From the NCBI GenBank assembly GCA_023424785.1, contig JAFADP010000054.1, positions 1 to 7,753 on the forward strand: DNA of 7,753 nt. Direction: 5' to 3'. The position numbers and the translations under genes are program-made. The stretch is from Bacillota bacterium. GTDB lineage: Bacteria > Bacillota > Clostridia > Clostridiales > Clostridiaceae. Shown here piece after piece: positions 1 to 5,598 of this stretch. Positions within the stretch are counted from its first letter, which is position 1. Every line of letters begins with the position of its first letter. The notes beneath the pieces were generated by a model. That model had not been told where the DNA came from, made no database searches, and saw nothing but the letters and a program-made list of their open reading frames with translations.

Positions 1-322
1 ATATAACACCGATTGGTTCTGCTACCTTAGTGATTCCACTTGTTTTATCTTCTTCTAAAACTCCACAAGTTTTCATATTCTTATATTGGTTATATATATA
101 TTCAGCAGCAAAGTTGTTCTTTACAACTTTATCTTCAACTATACCCATTCCAGTTTCTTCTACAGCTAATTTAGCTAACTTAATTCTGTTGTGGTTAGCT
201 GCTAAAGCCGCTTGTCTGAAGATTTCATCTACTTGTTCTTGAGTGTAAGTAGCGAATTTCTTTTGAGCTTCTCTTAATTGTTTAATTCTTGCTGTTAATT
301 CTTGAGCGTTTGTAACTTTCAT
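1..322 (-). CDS. adhE: Bifunctional acetaldehyde-CoA/alcohol dehydrogenase, N-terminal part
   Basis: This is the first 107 codons of a gene that continues past the left edge. The product begins MKVTNAQELTARIKQ and continues into segments such as RQAALAANHNRIKLAKLAVEETG-like text and a VAEPIGVI stretch, which match the start of the aldehyde dehydrogenase half of AdhE. Full-length family members are about 860-870 residues, with an N-terminal CoA-acylating acetaldehyde dehydrogenase domain and a C-terminal iron-dependent alcohol dehydrogenase; only the first is partly visible, without its catalytic cysteine. The enzyme reduces acetyl-CoA to ethanol in the cytoplasm and oxidises two NADH. The start is set by an AGGAGGA site at 331-337, eight bases upstream. 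Codon choice looks highly biased, as expected for an abundant enzyme. A monofunctional CoA-acylating aldehyde dehydrogenase cannot be excluded from this fragment, but the N-terminal text favours AdhE. Confidence 0.9.
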   Translation of the reverse strand, partial: MKVTNAQELTARIKQLREAQKKFATYTQEQVDEIFRQAALAANHNRIKLAKLAVEETGMGIVEDKVVKNNFAAEYIYNQYKNMKTCGVLEEDKTSGITKVAEPIGVI

Positions 323-409
323 TTATTACATCCTCCTAAATAATCAATATTTATAATAATTTTCATTGATATCTTAATTTCCAGGGACTTTGTTAAGTTT
401 TTATTTTGA

Positions 410-427
410 TTGTTAATTCTTTAACTT
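410..427 (-). promoter_or_regulatory. Rex-type operator in the adhE leader
   Basis: The plus-strand sequence TTGTTAATTCTTTAACTT fits the Rex consensus TTGTTAA-N4-TTAACAA at 12 of 14 defined positions. It covers about +7 to +24 from the predicted adhE start point, where a bound repressor would block transcription. Rex is the NADH-sensing repressor that controls adhE-type genes in Firmicutes. A further TTGTTAA half-site lies at 390-396, exactly 20 bases away, so a second weaker contact is possible. The match is seen in the sequence; binding is inferred. Confidence 0.65.
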
Positions 428-439
428 GTCCACACCCTT

Positions 440-468
440 ATTGTACTCGTTTGTTTATTTTTTGTCAA
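440..468 (-). promoter_or_regulatory. Consensus sigma-A promoter of adhE
   Basis: Read on the minus strand, TTGACA (463-468) is followed by a 17-base spacer and TACAAT (440-445). The -35 box is a perfect match and the -10 box is 5 of 6. Transcription would begin near 433 and give a leader of about 110 bases before the adhE start at 322. This is the best promoter in the window and suits a highly expressed fermentation gene. Confidence 0.8.
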
Positions 469-480
469 ACTTTTTTTAAA

Positions 481-733
481 AGTTTTTTTATTTTATTTTT
501 AACCCCTATTTCCAACAACTTCTAAATCCCTGTCTTTTCAATTATGATAACATTTTCAGCATTTTTTATATTTTTTTGACATTTTTCAAATTTCCAGTAT
601 TTATTTTTTCTGTTTATATTTTAATTCGACTAATTTGTGTTTTTATTAACCCACCCCCTCTTTTGTTATATTAATAACAAACTTTCCTCCTTTTCTATTT
701 TATATTTTCTTATTAACTATTTTTCTATACAAC
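481..733. other. Non-coding AT-rich region upstream of adhE
   Basis: With the adhE leader and promoter this makes a gene-free stretch of about 410 bases. No open frame with a ribosome site is visible on either strand. It is extremely T-rich on the plus strand, with a short C-rich run at 650-660 (G-rich on the minus strand) next to the Rex-like palindrome at 663-680. Several loose promoter-like hexamers exist, such as TTGACA near 577, but none has a well-placed partner box. Apart from the palindrome I see nothing I can assign. Confidence 0.5.
663..680. promoter_or_regulatory. Second Rex-like palindrome upstream of adhE
   Basis: TTGTTATATTAATAACAA has perfect 7-base arms around a 4-base centre, the same geometry as the Rex site, and agrees with TTGTTAA-N4-TTAACAA at 12 of 14 positions (the two inner arm bases differ). 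It lies about 195 bases upstream of the adhE -35 box, with no gene between. It could be a distal Rex site or the operator of a promoter not recognised here. Chance is a real alternative in such AT-rich DNA. Confidence 0.35.
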
Positions 734-800
734 AAAAAAAAGATTGAAACTTAAATGTGCCTATAAATTTGGCATAATTTAAAACTTCAATCTTTTTTTT
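734..800 (-). terminator. Rho-independent terminator after the ABC importer operon
   Basis: AGATTGAA (741-748) pairs with TTCAATCT (786-793), and the helix extends inward after a small internal loop through TTAAAT/ATTTAA (751-756 with 777-782) and GCC/GGC (759-761 with 771-773). The stem is flanked by seven A's on the left and eight T's on the right, so it could work in both directions. It begins ten bases after the ATPase stop codon and would insulate the adhE upstream region from the importer transcript. Confidence 0.8.
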
Positions 801-810
801 ACTAATTATA

Positions 811-1614
811 CTATGCTAATGATGTTAATAAACTTCTATCACTTACTTCATCAATAACATTAGCCTTACTAAACATCTCCATTAACTTTTCTGTTGTCAA
901 TTCTCGCTTATCTTTTCCTTTAATGTCAAAAAGAACTTTTCCTTCATGCATCATAAGCAATCTATTACCACATTCCAATGCGTGTTTCATATTATGAGTT
1001 ACCATTAATGTAGTAATATTATTTTCTTTTATAACTTCTTGCGTAATCTCCATTATCTTAGCTGATGTCTTAGGATCTAATGCAGCTGTATGCTCATCCA
1101 GTAATAAAAGTTTTGGATCTGACATTACTGCCATCATAAGAGTTAAAGCTTGACGTTGTCCTCCTGATAATAGTGTTACTTTATTATAAAGTTTATTTTC
1201 AAGACCTAAATCAAGTTTAAGAAGCAAATCCTTATAATATGAAATTCGCTTTTTATTAATTCCAAAAGAAAGCCCATAAGTTTTACCCTTATTATCTGCT
1301 AAAGCCAAATTTTCTAAAATAGTCATATTCGGAGATACACCTACTGATGGATTTTGATAAACTCGTCCAATTTCTTTAGCTCTAATATACTCCTCTTTGA
1401 ATGATACATCTCTTCCATCCAATAATATCATTCCAGAATCTATAGCTATATTACCACTAATTAGATTTAATAAAGTTGATTTACCTGCACCATTTGATCC
1501 TATTATAGTTATAAACTCTCCTTTTTTTACTTCTATACTAAAGTTATCAAAAACCTTATTCTCATTTATGGTGTTAGGATTAAATACTTTGCATAGTCCT
1601 TGAATCTTCAGCAT
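811..1614 (-). CDS. ABC importer ATP-binding protein (TrpZ-like, COG1101 type)
   Basis: This is the cytoplasmic ATPase that powers the importer encoded with it. With the start chosen here it has 267 residues. All nucleotide-binding motifs are intact: Walker A GSNGAGKST at 39-47, Q-loop glutamine at 87, signature LSGGQ at 149-153, Walker B LLLLDE ending at E174, and H-loop histidine at 207. The text LLLLDEHTAALDP after the signature is typical of the family that partners ABC_sub_bind binding proteins (TrpXYZ type). I start it at 1614 (MLKIQGLCKVFNP) because that matches the usual family N-terminus and has a GGTGA site five bases upstream; a longer frame from 1644 would add ten residues and lacks a ribosome site. 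The start lies inside the permease gene, a 35-base overlap, indicating coupled translation. It is the last gene of the operon, with a terminator right after it. Confidence 0.9.
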   Translation of the reverse strand: MLKIQGLCKVFNPNTINENKVFDNFSIEVKKGEFITIIGSNGAGKSTLLNLISGNIAIDSGMILLDGRDVSFKEEYIRAKEIGRVYQNPSVGVSPNMTILENLALADNKGKTYGLSFGINKKRISYYKDLLLKLDLGLENKLYNKVTLLSGGQRQALTLMMAVMSDPKLLLLDEHTAALDPKTSAKIMEITQEVIKENNITTLMVTHNMKHALECGNRLLMMHEGKVLFDIKGKDKRELTTEKLMEMFSKANVIDEVSDRSLLTSLA

Positions 1615-2497
1615 TTCCTTCACCACCCTCACCATTATTGTCATTTACTTTTTTTCTTTTATTCTTTTTAAACAAATTACCATTTGATGCTAATGCTATA
1701 GCAACCAATATAGCTGTTAATATCTTTAAATCATTTGGATTTAATTTCATCCATAATGCTATTGCTACAACTAATTTATATATTATTGCACCAAATACAG
1801 ATAAAGTTGTAACCTTTATCATAGATAATTTGCCAAATATAGATGTTCCTATTATTACCGCTGCTAATCCCATTACAACAATACCTGTTCCCATTGTAAT
1901 ATCTGAAAATCCTTGATTTTGTGCTGTTAATGCACCAGATAATGCTACTAATGCATTACTTATGGATAATCCTAAAACCTTAACTATATTCTTATTTACT
2001 CCTAATGATGATACAACCTGCTCATTATCACCAACTGCAACTAATAAAAATCCAGTTTTTGTTTTTAAAAATAAATCTAATACTACCTTCACTAAAATTA
2101 CTATAGCTAAAATAATAAATATTGAATTAATAGCAGGATTTTTAAAAATATGATTAGTATTAAATAATGGTATATTTGATTTTCCCATTATTCTCAAATT
2201 TATTGAGTATAATCCCATCATAACTAATATACCTGACATTAAATTACTTATTTTTAGTTTTACATGTAAAAATCCAGTTATAGCACCAGCACATGCACCA
2301 CCTAAAGTAGCTACTAATATAGTAACCCATGGATTTATTCCACGAACTAACATAGCCGCTGAAATTGACGCTCCTAATGGAAATGTTCCATCAACAGAAA
2401 GGTCAGGAAAGTCTAATATCTTATATGTTATATAAACTCCCATTGCTACTAATGCAAATAGTAACCCCTGTTCTAAAGCATTAAGTATTACTTCCAC
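1580..2497 (-). CDS. ABC importer permease (TrpY-like, COG4120 / BPD_transp_2)
   Basis: This 305-residue integral membrane protein should form the transport channel, probably as a dimer, with the ATPase encoded next to it. About eight or nine hydrophobic segments are visible, roughly at 10-26, 38-52, 57-78, 88-103, 124-142, 168-190, 201-222, 228-250 and 258-271. The stretches NLMSGILVMMGLYSINLRI (85-103) and GLSISNALVALSGAL (176-190) are characteristic of the permeases that go with ABC_sub_bind lipoproteins, in the same superfamily as LivH and RbsC. The start is GTG at 2495-2497; its G is also the last base of the binding-protein TAG stop, so the two genes overlap by one base. A GGAGGGG site lies upstream with about nine bases of spacing. 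The C-terminus after 275 is a charged Asn/Gly/Glu-rich tail, which overlaps the start of the ATPase gene. Confidence 0.9.
   Translation of the reverse strand: MEVILNALEQGLLFALVAMGVYITYKILDFPDLSVDGTFPLGASISAAMLVRGINPWVTILVATLGGACAGAITGFLHVKLKISNLMSGILVMMGLYSINLRIMGKSNIPLFNTNHIFKNPAINSIFIILAIVILVKVVLDLFLKTKTGFLLVAVGDNEQVVSSLGVNKNIVKVLGLSISNALVALSGALTAQNQGFSDITMGTGIVVMGLAAVIIGTSIFGKLSMIKVTTLSVFGAIIYKLVVAIALWMKLNPNDLKILTAILVAIALASNGNLFKKNKRKKVNDNNGEGGEGNAEDSRTMQSI
1620..1630 (-). promoter_or_regulatory. Ribosome binding site that decides the ATPase start
   Basis: The minus-strand text GAGGGTGGTGA contains GGTGA (1620-1624), five bases before the ATG at 1612-1614. The upstream in-frame ATG at 1642-1644 is preceded only by an A-rich stretch. 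The site is embedded in the C-terminal coding region of the permease. Confidence 0.55.
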
Positions 2498-3537
2498 TAT
2501 TGAACCCCTCCAGTTACTTTATTAGCTTTTGTATCAATATCTTCTGGAATTGTTATATTTAACTTTTCTGCTACATCTGTATTAATAGTAATAGACATAT
2601 CACTTAAAGTACTTATTTCAATATCACTTGGTTTTGTTCCATTTAAAATTTCTGCTGCTTTATATCCTGCTTCTTTTCCTAACTTAAAATAGTCTATCCC
2701 AATAGAACAAAGTCCACCTTTAGATACTCCAGCTTCTTCACCACACAATATAGGAATATTCTTATTAACACAAATATTTCCCACTAAATCATATGCTGAA
2801 GCTACTGTATTATCTGTAGGTGCATATAAAGCATCTATTGAACCTATTGCTGCATTTAAATTTTGATTTATTTCATTAACAGTTGTAACAGATATCTCCT
2901 TAATATCTATTGCATTTTTCTCTGCTTCTTTCTTAAGTTCTTGAACTTGAGCTAATGAATTAGCTTCTGATGAATTATATATTACTCCTAATGTTTTTAT
3001 ATCTGGAACTAATGTTGTTAATAAACTTAATTGCTTTTCCATAGAAACCATATCTGAAGTTCCTGTAACATTTGTACCTGAACTTTCCCAACTTTCGGCT
3101 ACTCCTGCACCAATAGGATCTGTAACTGCAGTAAAAACTATAGGAATATCTTTTGTAGCATTATAAGATGCTTGAAGACTTGATGTAGCTATAGCAAATA
3201 TCATATCCACCTTAGATGTAACAAATTGATCTGAAATAGTTTTAGCAATTGCTATATCTCCTTGTGCATTTTGATAATCAATCTTTAGATTCTTTCCTTC
3301 CTCAAAGCCTTTTTCCTTCAATCCTTCTATAAATCCCTCTCTTGAAGCATCTAACGCATCATGTTGAACTAATTGATTTATTCCAATTGTATACATCTCT
3401 TTAACTTCATTTGAATTCTTACTTACATCCCTTGTTTTTTCATTTTCATTTGATGAACTTGTTTTAGCACAAGAAACTAATCCTGCAACAATTAAAATTC
3501 CGCTTAAAATTAGTGTTAGTTTTTTCTTTCCTACCAT
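2497..3537 (-). CDS. ABC importer substrate-binding lipoprotein (TrpX-like, ABC_sub_bind)
   Basis: This 346-residue protein captures the substrate outside the cell and delivers it to the permease. It has a lipoprotein signal peptide: basic MVGKKK, hydrophobic core, then the lipobox LVSC with the lipidated cysteine at 23. A Ser/Asn/Lys-rich linker follows to about residue 45. The rest matches the ABC_sub_bind family (PF04392, COG2984) from YTIGINQLVQHDALD onward; family-typical pieces include TNVTGTSDMVSMEKQLSLL and the late GIDYFKLGKEAGYKAAEIL. Related streptococcal proteins bind aromatic amino acids such as tryptophan, but the family also takes other ligands, so the substrate here is not settled. 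The ATG at 3535-3537 has GGAGG at 3546-3550, eight bases upstream. It is the first gene of the three-gene operon. I see no T-box in its leader, which argues against simple tRNA-sensed amino-acid control. Confidence 0.9.
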   Translation of the reverse strand: MVGKKKLTLILSGILIVAGLVSCAKTSSSNENEKTRDVSKNSNEVKEMYTIGINQLVQHDALDASREGFIEGLKEKGFEEGKNLKIDYQNAQGDIAIAKTISDQFVTSKVDMIFAIATSSLQASYNATKDIPIVFTAVTDPIGAGVAESWESSGTNVTGTSDMVSMEKQLSLLTTLVPDIKTLGVIYNSSEANSLAQVQELKKEAEKNAIDIKEISVTTVNEINQNLNAAIGSIDALYAPTDNTVASAYDLVGNICVNKNIPILCGEEAGVSKGGLCSIGIDYFKLGKEAGYKAAEILNGTKPSDIEISTLSDMSITINTDVAEKLNITIPEDIDTKANKVTGGVQ

Positions 3538-3556
3538 ATTTCCATCCTCCTAAACT

Positions 3557-3683
3557 TAAAATAACTCAAACTTTCCTCTACTATTCTACATTTCATAATA
3601 GTAAAAAAATTTAACATTTTTTCTTTTATTCAATCATAATATTATTTATTTATGTTTTTGTTACTAAAAATTGAGTTATTTTA
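3557..3683 (-). other. Structured 5' leader of the ABC importer operon
   Basis: A 13-base perfect inverted repeat, TAAAATAACTCAA at 3557-3569 and its complement at 3671-3683, spans most of the leader. Inside it a second hairpin has 7-base arms (3579-3585 with 3597-3603) and an 11-base loop. On the transcript the 5' arm starts about a dozen bases after the predicted start point, and the 3' arm ends six bases before the ribosome binding site. UAG triplets occur at 3578-3580, 3581-3583, 3586-3588 and 3664-3666, and one overlaps the ribosome site at 3550-3552. I recognise no known riboswitch or T-box motif. It may be a regulatory leader RNA; this is an inference from pairing alone. Confidence 0.4.
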
Positions 3684-3700
3684 TTAAATTATTATTTTTT

Positions 3701-3729
3701 ATGTTATCACATTTTGAATATATTGTAAA
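3701..3729 (-). promoter_or_regulatory. Promoter of the ABC importer operon
   Basis: On the minus strand TTTACA (3724-3729, 5 of 6) is followed by 17 bases and TAACAT (3701-3706, 4 of 6), and the -10 box carries a TGn extension (TGATAACAT). The start point would be near 3694, giving a leader of about 155 bases. The upstream terminator at 3760-3800 separates it from hutP. Confidence 0.55.
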
Positions 3730-3759
3730 TATTTTAATTTTATTCCATTTTGTTTTTAT

Positions 3760-3800
3760 AAAAAAATAGATTAGTATAAAACTATATCTATACTAACCTA
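3760..3800 (-). terminator. Rho-independent terminator after the hutP-family gene
   Basis: On the minus strand TAGGTTAGTATA (3789-3800) pairs with TATACTAATCTA (3767-3778) over 12 pairs, one of them G-U, around a 10-base loop. Seven T's follow (3760-3766). It starts six bases after the hutP stop codon and ends the marR-hutP transcript before the importer promoter. Confidence 0.85.
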
Positions 3801-3805
3801 CTATA

Positions 3806-4228
3806 TTATTCTGGTACAGCTCTATGTCCAATTCCAATTACAACCTCATCTAAATGTAAAAGGCCTACACTTAAAAATATACAAACACTCACGTGCTGCC
3901 CTTTTCTAGCTATTCCAACTTTTCCTCCAACATTTTGTCCACTAGCTCTTTCTCTAATTTGCATTAATGCATCTCGAGTTGCTCCAATAACTCCACCCTC
4001 ATGTAAATGTTCATCTCTTATGACATTACTTCTTTTGGCAGCTACTAGAGCACGTTCTAATATCTTAGATGTAGATTCATTAATATTACCACCTATATTA
4101 ACTGCTGTAACTAATATTCCTAACTTTTTATATAAATCCTTTAACTGTTCTTCCTCTTCTCTTGTGGATATTGCCATTTGTGTAGCAATTTTAGCAACCT
4201 CCATACTTGAACTATAAGTCATTCTCAT
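3806..4228 (-). CDS. hutP: HutP-family RNA-binding regulator
   Basis: The product matches the clostridial branch of the HutP family (PF09021). Bacillus subtilis HutP binds NAG-type triplets in the hut mRNA when loaded with L-histidine and a divalent metal, and prevents termination. Residues below use the longer frame from 4243 (145 aa). Visible features are an acidic helix TREEEEQLKDLYKK (27-40), the core VTAVNIGGNINESTSKI (45-61), a histidine-containing RDEHLHEGG (76-84), GKVGIARKGQHVSVCIF (107-123), and the C-terminal GIGHRAVPE. The histidines at 79, 81 and 140 are candidates for the metal/histidine site, by analogy only. I prefer the ATG at 4226-4228 (140 aa) because AAAGGA stands five bases upstream; the ATG at 4243 has a G-run only about two bases away. 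No histidine-utilisation genes lie in the window, so the target is unknown. It follows a MarR gene and is probably co-transcribed with it. Confidence 0.85.
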   Translation of the reverse strand: MRMTYSSSMEVAKIATQMAISTREEEEQLKDLYKKLGILVTAVNIGGNINESTSKILERALVAAKRSNVIRDEHLHEGGVIGATRDALMQIRERASGQNVGGKVGIARKGQHVSVCIFLSVGLLHLDEVVIGIGHRAVPE

Positions 4229-4233
4229 ACTAT

Positions 4234-4239
4234 TCCTTT
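4234..4239 (-). promoter_or_regulatory. Ribosome binding site that decides the hutP start
   Basis: AAAGGA on the minus strand lies five bases before the ATG at 4226-4228. The alternative ATG at 4241-4243 has AAGGGG almost touching it, which is too close for normal initiation. Confidence 0.5.
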
Positions 4240-4253
4240 CCATACCCCTTTAA

Positions 4254-4269
4254 TTTAAATATTTAAATA
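4254..4269. repeat. 16-base perfect A/T palindrome between the marR and hutP genes
   Basis: ATTTAAATATTTAAAT reads the same on both strands and lies just upstream of the hutP ribosome site. It could be a weak hairpin or operator, or simply low-complexity A/T sequence. It lacks the T-run expected of a terminator. Confidence 0.3.
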
Positions 4270-4302
4270 TTTTGGCAAAATAAAGTCTTTAGATAAATTA
4301 AA

Positions 4303-4761
4303 CTAACCAAGAAGATTATATTTTTCTTCAAAAAAGTTAGTCATTCTCTTTAATGATGCTATAAGTACAGTCTCCTCTGTCTCCGGAAGCTCTTGAATAA
4401 TACTTTTTATCATATCATCATGGAACTGTGCATGGCTATCAAATGCCTTTTCACCTTTGTTTGTTAATTTTATTAAAACTACTCTTCTATCTTCTTCTAT
4501 TCTTCTTCTCTCAACATACTCTTTTTTTATTAATCTATTTATAGCAGTAGTTAATGTTCCTACCGTAATCTCTAAATCTTTTGCTACCTCTGTCATAGTC
4601 ATCTCTCTATCCTTACCAATAGCTTCTATAATATGATTTTCTGTAACAGATAAATCACTAAATTCACCTTGCTTTATAGCTGCTGCTTCAATCTTTAAAA
4701 TATCATTAAATAATTTAACTAGTAGCATATTTAAAACGTCCTCAGACTCTTTACGTATCAT
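4303..4761 (-). CDS. MarR-family transcriptional repressor, FabT-like
   Basis: This is a 152-residue winged-helix DNA-binding protein of the MarR family, expected to act as a cytoplasmic dimer. The N-terminal helix VLNMLLVKLFNDILKIE (9-25) serves dimerisation; the helix-turn-helix is around 54-80 (MTMTEVAKDLEITVGTLTTAINRL), and the wing contains EEDRRVVLIKLT (89-100), the most conserved MarR signature. The pieces ITVGTLTTAINRL and the later HAQFHDDMI resemble FabT, the repressor of fatty-acid synthesis genes, but no fab genes are in the window, so it may be a paralogue with another target. I start it at 4761 (MIRKESED); a longer frame from 4818 would add a 19-residue hydrophobic stretch that is really promoter DNA. 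GGGAG lies about 10 bases upstream. Only about 75 bases separate it from hutP, with no terminator, so the two genes are probably co-transcribed. Confidence 0.9.
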   Translation of the reverse strand: MIRKESEDVLNMLLVKLFNDILKIEAAAIKQGEFSDLSVTENHIIEAIGKDREMTMTEVAKDLEITVGTLTTAINRLIKKEYVERRRIEEDRRVVLIKLTNKGEKAFDSHAQFHDDMIKSIIQELPETEETVLIASLKRMTNFFEEKYNLLG

Positions 4762-4798
4762 TTGTTTCACTCTCCCAAAAAAATAAAAATATATTATT

Positions 4799-4828
4799 AT
4801 TATAAAATAGATTAACACCTTTTATCCA
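4799..4828 (-). promoter_or_regulatory. Probable promoter of the marR-hutP unit
   Basis: On the minus strand a perfect TATAAT (4799-4804) has TGGATA (4823-4828, 4 of 6) 18 bases upstream. Transcription would start near 4792, about 30 bases before the MarR start codon. The -35 box is weak, which may allow control by the palindrome next to it. Confidence 0.45.
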
Positions 4829-4830
4829 GT

Positions 4831-4845
4831 ATAATTTGAAATTAT
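4831..4845. promoter_or_regulatory. Palindrome next to the marR promoter, possible autoregulatory operator
   Basis: ATAATTTGAAATTAT has perfect 7-base arms around one central base and begins two bases upstream of the -35 box. MarR proteins usually bind such short palindromes at their own promoters. A second inverted repeat, ATTTGTAA (4851-4858) with TTACAAAT (4876-4883), lies beyond it. The position is suggestive; the A/T-only content limits confidence. Confidence 0.35.
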
Positions 4846-4883
4846 TTATCATTTGTAACTTACTAATATTGTTTATTACAAAT

Positions 4884-4913
4884 AAATAAGAGGAGATATA
4901 AAATACTCTCCTC
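4884..4913 (-). terminator. Rho-independent terminator after the small membrane protein gene
   Basis: On the minus strand GAGGAGA (4907-4913) pairs with TCTCCTC (4890-4896) around a 10-base loop, followed by the T-rich run TTATTT. It begins 14 bases after the stop codon of the membrane protein gene and separates it from the marR promoter. Confidence 0.65.
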
Positions 4914-4926
4914 CTATTTTATAAAA

Positions 4927-5343
4927 CTATATTACTATCAAACTTATAGCAATTACCATGATTATAAATGATATTATTCCAAAAGAAATTGACTTTTTAA
5001 GTAATTCATATTTTGAATATCTAGTTATGTTTTTTATATTTCCTTCTGGGTAAATAAGTTCTACTTCATCTCCTTCATTCAAATCTAACATTTCATCATA
5101 GTCGTGATAATCAATTCTTAATTTTTCATCTCCTAAATCAATTTCTAAAACAGGATTTATATCTACATTATATATTTTATTTCTTTCACTTCCATAAGTT
5201 ATATAACTGAAAGACTGTAACTCTATAACCTTTGCCTTTTTCTTTACACCTTTATTAATTAAATTCATTTGTTTTACAAATAATTTTACAGAAATTATCA
5301 TGAGTATAGAAGCACCTAGTAACATTATTATTGCACTAAACAT
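4927..5343 (-). CDS. Small two-helix membrane protein resembling DUF3592
   Basis: The product has 138 residues and no recognised enzymatic motif. A hydrophobic segment at about 3-23 and another at about 118-138 flank a soluble, beta-rich stretch from roughly 35 to 105. This build, with a short sandwich between two helices and the text LNEGDEVELIYPEGN (88-102), resembles DUF3592 proteins, whose function is unknown. The basic segment KGVKKKAKV (31-39) after the first helix suggests that its flank, and so possibly the middle domain, faces the cytoplasm. The ATG at 5341-5343 is well supported: GAGGTGA (5350-5356) lies six bases upstream. It appears to be a single-gene unit with its own terminator; I see no convincing promoter. 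The gene assignment is firm, the family assignment moderate. Confidence 0.75.
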   Translation of the reverse strand: MFSAIIMLLGASILMIISVKLFVKQMNLINKGVKKKAKVIELQSFSYITYGSERNKIYNVDINPVLEIDLGDEKLRIDYHDYDEMLDLNEGDEVELIYPEGNIKNITRYSKYELLKKSISFGIISFIIMVIAISLIVI

Positions 5344-5401
5344 TTCGATTCACCTCACAAATATATTTTTAATATCATTTTCTTGTGTCTAATATATTTT
5401 A

Positions 5402-5409
5402 TGACGTCA
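5402..5409. repeat. TGACGTCA palindrome upstream of the small membrane protein gene
   Basis: This perfect 8-base palindrome contains the only CG-centred palindrome seen in this otherwise A/T intergenic stretch, about 60 bases before the membrane protein start. It might be a repressor site. The surrounding bases are nearly symmetrical too (TTTTATGACGTCAAAA). No partner regulator can be named. Confidence 0.25.
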
Positions 5410-5426
5410 AAATCACGATGTTTACC

Positions 5427-5454
5427 TTTACAAAATATTTAATTATTCTATACT
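5427..5454 (+). promoter_or_regulatory. Possible plus-strand promoter with no coding gene behind it
   Basis: TTTACA (5427-5432, 5 of 6) and TATACT (5449-5454, 5 of 6) are 16 bases apart on the plus strand. No open frame follows before the bidirectional terminator at 5599-5630, so if active it would make a small RNA of about 170 bases starting near 5461. In A/T-rich DNA such matches are common, and the evidence is weak. Confidence 0.2.
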
Positions 5455-5598
5455 TTTACTAATTATTAGTTGTAATAGTTTCACTTCTAGTTAGTTTAAA
5501 TTGCGTTTTTTTAACTTAGGTTACCATTTAATTAACAAATAATTATTTTTTTAAATTAACTTTAATTTTTTTAGATTATTAGCAATTTATTATTCATG

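Noticed and set aside
30..242. Plus-strand open frame of 70 codons
   Set aside because: It is antisense to adhE, which has an excellent protein match and ribosome site; no ribosome site precedes the plus-strand frame.
684..696. Shine-Dalgarno-like AGGAGGAAA on the minus strand in the adhE upstream region
   Set aside because: The only nearby start, TTG, leads to a stop after a few codons.
1397..2153. Three plus-strand open frames (1397-1603, 1638-1916, 1962-2153)
   Set aside because: All are antisense to the well-supported ATPase and permease genes and have no ribosome sites or domain-like sequence.
3538..3700. T-box leader for the amino-acid-importer-like operon
   Set aside because: No AGGGTGGNACCGCG-type T-box sequence or terminator hairpin is present in the leader.
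4020..4217. Plus-strand open frame of 65 codons
   Set aside because: Antisense to the HutP-family gene, with no ribosome site.
4762..4818. N-terminal hydrophobic extension of the MarR protein
   Set aside because: It is A/T-rich promoter sequence containing the -10 box; MarR proteins are soluble and the Met at 4761 has a ribosome site.
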